In this document: positions 58,288 to 64,000 of the stretch, piece after piece
Layout: each line of letters starts with the position of its first letter
Position numbering within the stretch: the stretch's first letter is position 1
Origin: Canna indica
Lineage: Eukaryota; Streptophyta; Magnoliopsida; Zingiberales; Cannaceae
NCBI GenBank assembly: GCA_034359265.1
Contig: CP136891.1
Location: forward strand, 64,766,001 to 64,830,000
Direction: 5' to 3'
Length of the DNA: 64,000 nucleotides
Made by a program: the position numbers and the translations under genes
Notes under the pieces: generated by a model
What the model was told of the DNA's origin: nothing
The model's database searches: none
What the model saw: only the letters and a program-made list of their open reading frames with translations

Positions 58288-59105
58288 GACATAATATTAT
58301 ATCAATGATATCCTTAGAAGAGAGTAAGACATGATTTTATTCTTAAAAATAGAATCCTTATTCATTTTTCCTTAATCTAGAAAGTAAATATTCATATACC
58401 TAGATTATCCTCCGTAGATCATTTTTAATTGATTCAACCAATTTTAAATTGGTTCGAAAAATTCATCCTAAATTCATAATAAAATCATAAAAAAATTATT
58501 ATTCATAGGTAATCACATTCATAACTTGTATCAGCAAAATAAATTTTTTAGAGTTAAAAATTAATTTTTTTTCACCATTTTCAACTGGTTCGAAATTGGC
58601 CAAACTAGTTCAAAATTGGCCGAATCAGTTTAAAATTGGCTGAACTAGTTAAAAATGGTGAAAAAAATTAATTTTTAATTCTAAAAGAATTATTTTACTG
58701 ATACAAGTTATGGAAGTGATTTACCTATGAATAATAGATTTTTTATGATTTTATTATGAATTTAGGATGGATTTCCTGAATCTATTTAAAATTGACCAAA
58801 CCAATTGAAAATGATGAAAAATTATAATAATTTTCAACTCTAATTTTTTTTTTTGCTGATACTAGTTATGAAAGTGATTATTTATGAATAATAATTTTTT
58901 GTGATTTTATTATGAATTTAGGATAAATTTACCGAACCGATGTAAAATTGGCAAAATTAGTTAAAAATAATCTGTGAAGGGTAATTTGGGTATATGAGTA
59001 TTTATTTTTTAGTTTAAGGGAAAAATGAATAGGATTCTGTTTTGAGGAATAAAAATATGTTTTATTCTCTTTTGAAAAAATCATTGATATTATATTATAT
59101 TATAA
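58288..59105. mobile_element. Large foldback element
   Basis: The left arm from about 58288 (ATAATATTATATCAATGATAT) is mirrored by the right arm ending about 59105 (ATCATTGATATTATATTAT). Arms match imperfectly for about 250-300 bases, including CCTAAATTCATAATAAAATC and its complement. The centre holds another inverted pair and a short 20-bp tandem repeat. No coding capacity. Superfamily is undetermined. Confidence 0.65.
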
Positions 59106-59418
59106 TTTAGTATTTTCTAAACATGGTTGGCTCAGCCTAACATATTCTAGATCCAGCCAAAATCAGATTTTTTAATGAATAGGGCATCAAAAATGCCTTC
59201 GATCGGTAAAAAAATAAAAAACATTTTAGTGCATTGGGCATCAAAGTTGGACGCTAATCATTTTACCCAAAAATTTAATGAAATGCCTTCCAAACATTTA
59301 TCTGGCCATTTTGGCAAGGATCTCAAACTTCACACTCATCATAATTTAAGCATTGAAGGGTATTTTGATTATCCAATCCCCCGAAGAATACTTCTCAAAT
59401 ATCAATTGAGCTTATCTC

Positions 59419-60039
59419 TAGGGGTGAGTATTGATCGGTTAATCAATCCATTAGCAATTTTATCAACCGGTCCATTAACTTCGATTTTCCAAAATTATTA
59501 ATCGTAAATTGGTTCATTAACTTCGGCTCACCGTTATTTCGATTTCGGTTTTTTCGGTTCGGTTAACCGATAATTTTCGATTAATCAATAAAAAATTTTA
59601 ACCTACAAATATTATATTATACAAATCACATACGGAGGAATTTTCAAACAAATATCAATTCCCATTGAGAAAAAAGAAGAAAAAAGTAAAACTATTTGAA
59701 CCAAGATAATGTGCTACAAAAATTAATCTTTTTTATATTTTTTAATCTTTTTTATATTTTTTTATAAACTTCTACAATTTTTTATAATTTTTTATAATTT
59801 ATAAATAATTTTTTAGTTTTTTATAATTAATAAATCATTATTTAATATATAATATTAAAAATTAATAAATTATGTTGAACCGGTCGGTTAATCGAAACCG
59901 ATGAACTTTTTAAACCATGGACCGAATTCGAAATCGAAAACTGAATTTTACAAACATAAAATCCGAAACCGAAAAAATCGGTTCGCTTTCTGACCGATTT
60001 TTTAGTTAACCGAAAAACTAATTTTTTTTTTCACCCCTA
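59419..60039. mobile_element. hAT-type miniature element with 8-bp TSD
   Basis: A 621-bp element begins TAGGGGTGAGTA and ends TTCACCCCTA, flanked by the exact octamer CTTATCTC (59411-59418 and 60040-60047). Its flanks are filled with CGGTTAACCG, TCGGTTCGG and related motifs. Strong kinship to the element at 1808-2410. No transposase. Confidence 0.87.
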
Positions 60040-60047
60040 CTTATCTC

Positions 60048-60620
60048 TGATTCAACAATGTTCGATTAGTCGACTTTACTATCCAAGTTGAAGTGTTGTC
60101 AGTGGTGGATTCAAAAATTTTTACTAGTAGGGTAAATTAATACATAAAATTTTAAAAGTCTACCCTTTAAATTTGCACCGCAGGCTTGATGGAAGCAAGT
60201 TAATGAGAAGCTTGCTACATCAAGCTAAGAACAATGCAACAAGTTAACGAAGGAGGACGTGGAGGAGGAGGAGGAAAAGTAGGTCATAAAGAATAGATAA
60301 AAAATATTATTTTTCGTGAACAATACATATTATTCATTACCTAAACCTACGGAATAGTATTCTCCATCTATTCATTATATATTTTTTTAATATTATCTTT
60401 CAATATTTATAATATTAATTAAATAATAATATAAAAAATAAATTATTAAATTAATCTTAATAATTACATATCTTAAAATTGATAATTATTATTTTGTTAT
60501 TAAATATTATTTTTTTAAAGATTCAATTAATTTTATGAAATAAAATAAATAATAGTTTTTATTTTAAATTAATAAATTATTTTACATTAATCCATAATTT
60601 TATTGTGTTGTTATTAATTA
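60048..60620. other. AT-rich intergenic sequence
   Basis: No gene recognised. A GGAGGACGTGGAGGAGGAGGAGG purine patch lies at about 60250-60275. The rest is AT-rich filler between the hAT element and the Helitron-like end. Confidence 0.35.
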
Positions 60621-60627
60621 AAATACA

Positions 60628-60655
60628 CTAGCATGACACCCGTGCTATGCACGAT
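60628..60655 (-). mobile_element. Helitron-like 3' terminus
   Basis: On the minus strand the sequence GTGCATAGCACGGGTGTCATG is followed by CTAGT. A short hairpin (GTGC-ATA-GCAC) a dozen bases before CTAG followed by T is the diagnostic layout of a Helitron 3' end. The 5' end, which would lie at higher coordinates, was not located. Confidence 0.5.
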
Positions 60656-60699
60656 TTAATTATGCTATAAAAATTATTTGAATAAGGATAAATTAATTA

Positions 60700-61460
60700 G
60701 CTGAATAAGGTTACCTGACACTACTGCCCTAGACACCTTAGCGTCATCTTGGTTCATAGCAAACACACATGCAGCGGGTCTCTCTGAACCACCAGCTCGC
60801 TGGCCTCCTCCCTGAGTCTGACCCCTCTAAGCTACGGAACCCACTAACATCGATGCATTTTTTCTGGTCTGATCAGGCTGCTGAATGCTCTTGCTAGGAT
60901 AATCCTTTTTTTAATGCTCAGTCTGCCCATAGCTGAAACATACCTCTGCACGTCCCCAGCAAGCCCCTCAGTGCTTCCTGTGACATCAATTACATTGTTG
61001 CGGCCCAAGTCTCCATTGTGAACCTCCAGATGATGCCCCTGGTCCTGGACCCCTGGAACTGTTATGACCTCCGCCCTACTGCAAATCCGCTATCCTGAAA
61101 GTCCCCTCTGAGTAAGTTGACCGACCCCCCCCCCAAAGGCTGGGGATGAAACTTTTTCTTCTAGGGATCATCATGTCTGTCTGTCGGTACCAGTGCCTCC
61201 TTTGAGAGTGCCTCATCTACAACCCGAGCAAATAAAGTGTCCTCAGTGTAATGGATCAGTTTGGCGATCTGCGCCCTCAGCTCCTACTCCCTGCGGAGTA
61301 CCTCAGTCAGCTCAGCTACTCGGACATACAACTGAACAACTATGGGATCCTGTCCCACATCCTCTCGGGCCTGCGGTGGTCTCCCACGACCCCGGCCTCG
61401 ACCTCGGCGCTCAATGGAGTTGATATCACTACCGCTCCTTGTGGCATCAAAGACCTCCAT
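60700..61460 (-). pseudogene. Ty3/gypsy gag remnant
   Basis: Minus-strand reading from ATG 61460 gives MEVFDATRSGSDINSIERRG followed by a GRGRGR stretch, then VRVAELTEVLRREQELRAQI and LFARVVDEALSKEALV. Further down a degenerate zinc knuckle (CFSYGQTEH then KKDYP, with a stop) and AACVFAMNQDDA mark the gag/protease junction. Part of the central gag domain and everything beyond the knuckle are missing or broken. It lies just inside the primer binding site of the LTR next to it. Confidence 0.7.
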
Positions 61461-61657
61461 CAGTCTGGAATCATCAGAAAGAAAATATCAAAATTAGATA
61501 ATTTAATTCACCCTAAGTCGTTAAGTAATTAACCCACAAGTCGCGCTGAGGTGCAGACTTAGCCCATTGATCTCATAACATACCCCTACCGTATACTGAC
61601 ACGCTAGCAATGCCCTATACGGTGACAACTCTAGGTCGTAGTCAGATCGAACCACAT

Positions 61658-61669
61658 GCACTGATACCA
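61658..61669 (-). other. Gypsy primer binding site
   Basis: The minus strand reads TGGTATCAGTGC directly after the LTR end (GGGGCGTGATAATG). It resembles the initiator tRNA-Met complementary site TGGTATCAGAGC and sets the element's polarity as minus. Confidence 0.65.
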
Positions 61670-61672
61670 CAT

Positions 61673-64000
61673 TATCACGCCCCAAACTCAGGGTCACGTG
61701 ATCGACCAGGGTACACGTGTCTATACCTCGCACCCTAACTCATGCACATGTCAACTCATAAAAGATAGCGGAAAGAAACAATATTTTTTATTATAAAGAG
61801 AAACAAAAACATATTTCATTAAGTAATAAAGTTTTTATCAAAAAAACTTAAGTGCAGAAATGAAATGAATCAAATAACACCAGTTCTGATAGTCAAATAA
61901 AATCTGAATAAAAATATGAATGTCCCCACGGGACTAAAACTCCAAAATGCTAAATCACAGTGCATGAAAAACTACTACAAACTCAACTACGACCCCTAAC
62001 TAGGACTACTATAAGATTAATGTAGCTCCTCTGCCATCCAGCCGCGCCAAGTGCTCCAGCCCATCTCACCGGTCAGGCTCTACAAAACAAAAACAAAAAC
62101 GACAACGGGTGACTTCAAAAGAACTCAATGAGCGATTCTACCAACCCCCATGAAAAATCAAACACATATATAATGCATAAAACAAAACTCCCGACTCAAG
62201 CAGGAGAGGTCACCAGGGAGTGAACAGCTAACGGGTCATCTGGCCACTACCTGCCCGAAGGCATCCAACACCCAAACGGTGAAGATCAACGGGCCTAAGC
62301 CTACCATGCCCTAAGGCAACAATTAAAACATACTAGGATAATCGGGAATCACCCATCCGAACTTGCCTCTTTAAGATATCACAGGAAAAATCGGGTAGGC
62401 CCTCCGAACTTGCCCCTTTAAGATATCACATGAATAATCGGGTAGGCCCTCCGAACTTATTCCTTAAAAGCACCTCAGAAATAATCGGGTAGGCCTTCCG
62501 AGCTCATTCCATGAGGCCAAACCGGAACAATCGGGATTTACCCATCCTAACTTGTTCCAATAAATAATGTAGGAGTAATCGAGATTCGCCCATCCGAACT
62601 TACCCCTTTAAACAAAGAATCTTGGGAACAATCGGGATTTGGCTGTCCGAACTTGTTCCAGAAGATACGCAGGAATAATCGAGATTTGCCCATCCGAACT
62701 TATTCCACATGTCGAGAATTAGCCAGCCAACCTTTCGGGCCTAGCCAGTAATCCGGCTCCTCAACGAGCCTCTCCGTCATTCATAAAGGTATGACGCAAC
62801 ATGACCTAAGTCAAGTCTCTCCTACGAGATCTTAGGGGTGTTCTTATTGGGAAGCGTCTCAACACTCCAATACCCGACCCTAACTCCTAGACCCGTATGT
62901 CATAACCCGTGAGGTTTTATTTCATGCATAACTTTATTTGTTGGTTCATAACAGATTATGCTGACCCCCTGCTTAATTTTAATTATGCAATTAATATTTA
63001 GATCACCAAGATTAGGATTTTGTTTTAGGATTTTGTTATAGTTTATTGTTGTACTCGATACTGATATATCTAACCCGAATATGGTTTCCAGAATGTGTTA
63101 TATATTTCCAAACTATATTTTTTGGTCGAAATGATAGATTACACGACTATGTTCAGATAAATACACACATCACAACAAGTATTTTTAAAATAGCACAAAT
63201 TCAGCATCTCATCATGAAATTCTAGCAACACTTAGTTTCTCAACATAGCATGAAAATAAATCCAAAATTGATAAAAAAAAATTAGATCTTTAATTATCAT
63301 TAAAACATAATACTAATCTTGAGATAAATTTCTCAAATTTCTTGCTTATTAAACAAGACTAACAAGTATCAACAACACCTTAATCAAGAAACAAACATCA
63401 TGATCAAGAACCCTTCTTCAAGAGCCTTCATGACATCAATATCAAGATCTTAATTTTATAAACATGATTTCTATCCAAAAATCATAGATTAATTACAATG
63501 CATGCTTGAACATGTAGGAACTCAATTTAATAAGCAATTTAAGGCATGGATATCAAGAACACCAAAAATCCTCACTTAGGCATTTCACCGAACACCTTGA
63601 GGGCATCCTCGTCTCCACCTTGGCCGAGCACCCCTAGGGTCATCCTAGGTCTGCCGAACCCCATAGGGGATGGTTTAGGGCCTCCTCAAATACGAAAAAT
63701 AAAAAGAATGGTGAAAACTCGAGAGATCGACGGAAAACAAATCAAAACATCCTAGCCTTCAATAACATCTTCAACAAATCGAGAAATCGAAGAAACTTGA
63801 AAAGAAGGAGGGTAAAACCACTCACCTTGATTAGGAAAATAATTTAGAGAAGAACTTCCAAGCGGCGATATCCAAATCCAGCCTCAAAGGGGGCGGATCG
63901 GCTCTACAAGGGAGAAAGAGGGGGCGGCGGCTCCACTCAAGCTGACAGCTCCAAGAAGAGGAAGAAAGGAGGGGTGGCGGCTCCTCCTCAAGTCGGTTGC
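61673..64000 (-). mobile_element. Ty3/gypsy 5' LTR, running off the window
   Basis: On the minus strand the LTR ends GTTTGGGGCGTGATA just before the primer binding site. It extends to higher coordinates through a repeat array (62332-62712), AT-rich sequence (62900-63500) and GC-richer sequence to the window edge. The start of the LTR is not seen, so it is at least about 2.3 kb if continuous. The LTR identity of 62900-64000 is inferred from continuity only. Confidence 0.5.
62332..62712. repeat. Eight-unit tandem array of about 47-53 bp within gypsy LTR
   Basis: Units begin AATCGGG(A/T) or AATCGAGAT and share CC(A/C)TCCGAACTT followed by G/C-CCC-TTTAAG or TTCC segments. Starts fall near 62335, 62386, 62433, 62479, 62526, 62574, 62627 and 62674. 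Adjacent units 2 and 3 are nearly identical over their first half; others have diverged. Confidence 0.85.

Noticed and set aside
62332..62712. CRISPR-like array
   Set aside because: Units are contiguous diverged tandem repeats without unique spacers, inside a plant LTR; plants have no CRISPR.

Overview
This is a window of plant nuclear DNA. It holds two multi-exon genes with GT-AG introns (one intron is GC-AG), AT-rich non-coding sequence, and a dense layering of plant transposable elements: L1-type LINEs, Ty1/copia and Ty3/gypsy remnants, miniature LTR elements, and hAT, CACTA and PIF/Harbinger miniature elements, plus Helitron-like termini. GC-rich exons beside AT-rich introns in the first gene fit a monocot, but that is only inference; no species can be named from sequence alone.

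Layout. 1-4.8 kb: a decayed Ty1/copia element with its 3' LTR, split by a hAT miniature element. 4.8-11.2 kb: a structurally complete but mutated LINE (LINE-1, + strand) bounded by a 16-bp target duplication, itself carrying a second hAT miniature element. 11.2-15.4 kb: AT-rich intergenic DNA with an (ATTT)n tract. 15.6-19.9 kb: an 11-exon CER3/WAX2-type cuticular wax gene (+ strand). 20.2-25.5 kb: foldback, CACTA, hAT and LINE fragments. 25.6-30.6 kb: a second, unrelated LINE (LINE-2, + strand). 31.3-49.9 kb: a 19-exon nuclear gene for a phage-type organellar RNA polymerase (RPOT, - strand) whose introns hold at least five transposon insertions. 50.2-54.5 kb: a third LINE (LINE-3, - strand, same family as LINE-1) inserted about 270 bp from the RPOT coding start. 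54.6-60.6 kb: a Helitron-like stretch carrying a cysteinyl-tRNA synthetase exon fragment, a large foldback element, a fourth hAT miniature element and a second Helitron-like terminus. 60.7-64 kb: a Ty3/gypsy gag remnant and a long LTR with an internal repeat array (- strand).

The two genes are unrelated in function: CER3 acts with CER1 in alkane synthesis for the epidermal cuticle, while RPOT transcribes plastid and/or mitochondrial genes. Both read in frame through every intron and look functional. Every transposon reading frame seen carries stops or frameshifts. I found no prokaryote-type system, CRISPR array, rRNA or canonical tRNA gene. The most noteworthy points are the absence of an in-frame AUG for the RPOT presequence (a CUG in good context is available), hAT miniature elements that contain tRNA-like A/B-box modules, several nested insertions with exact target duplications, and a possible Helitron gene capture.
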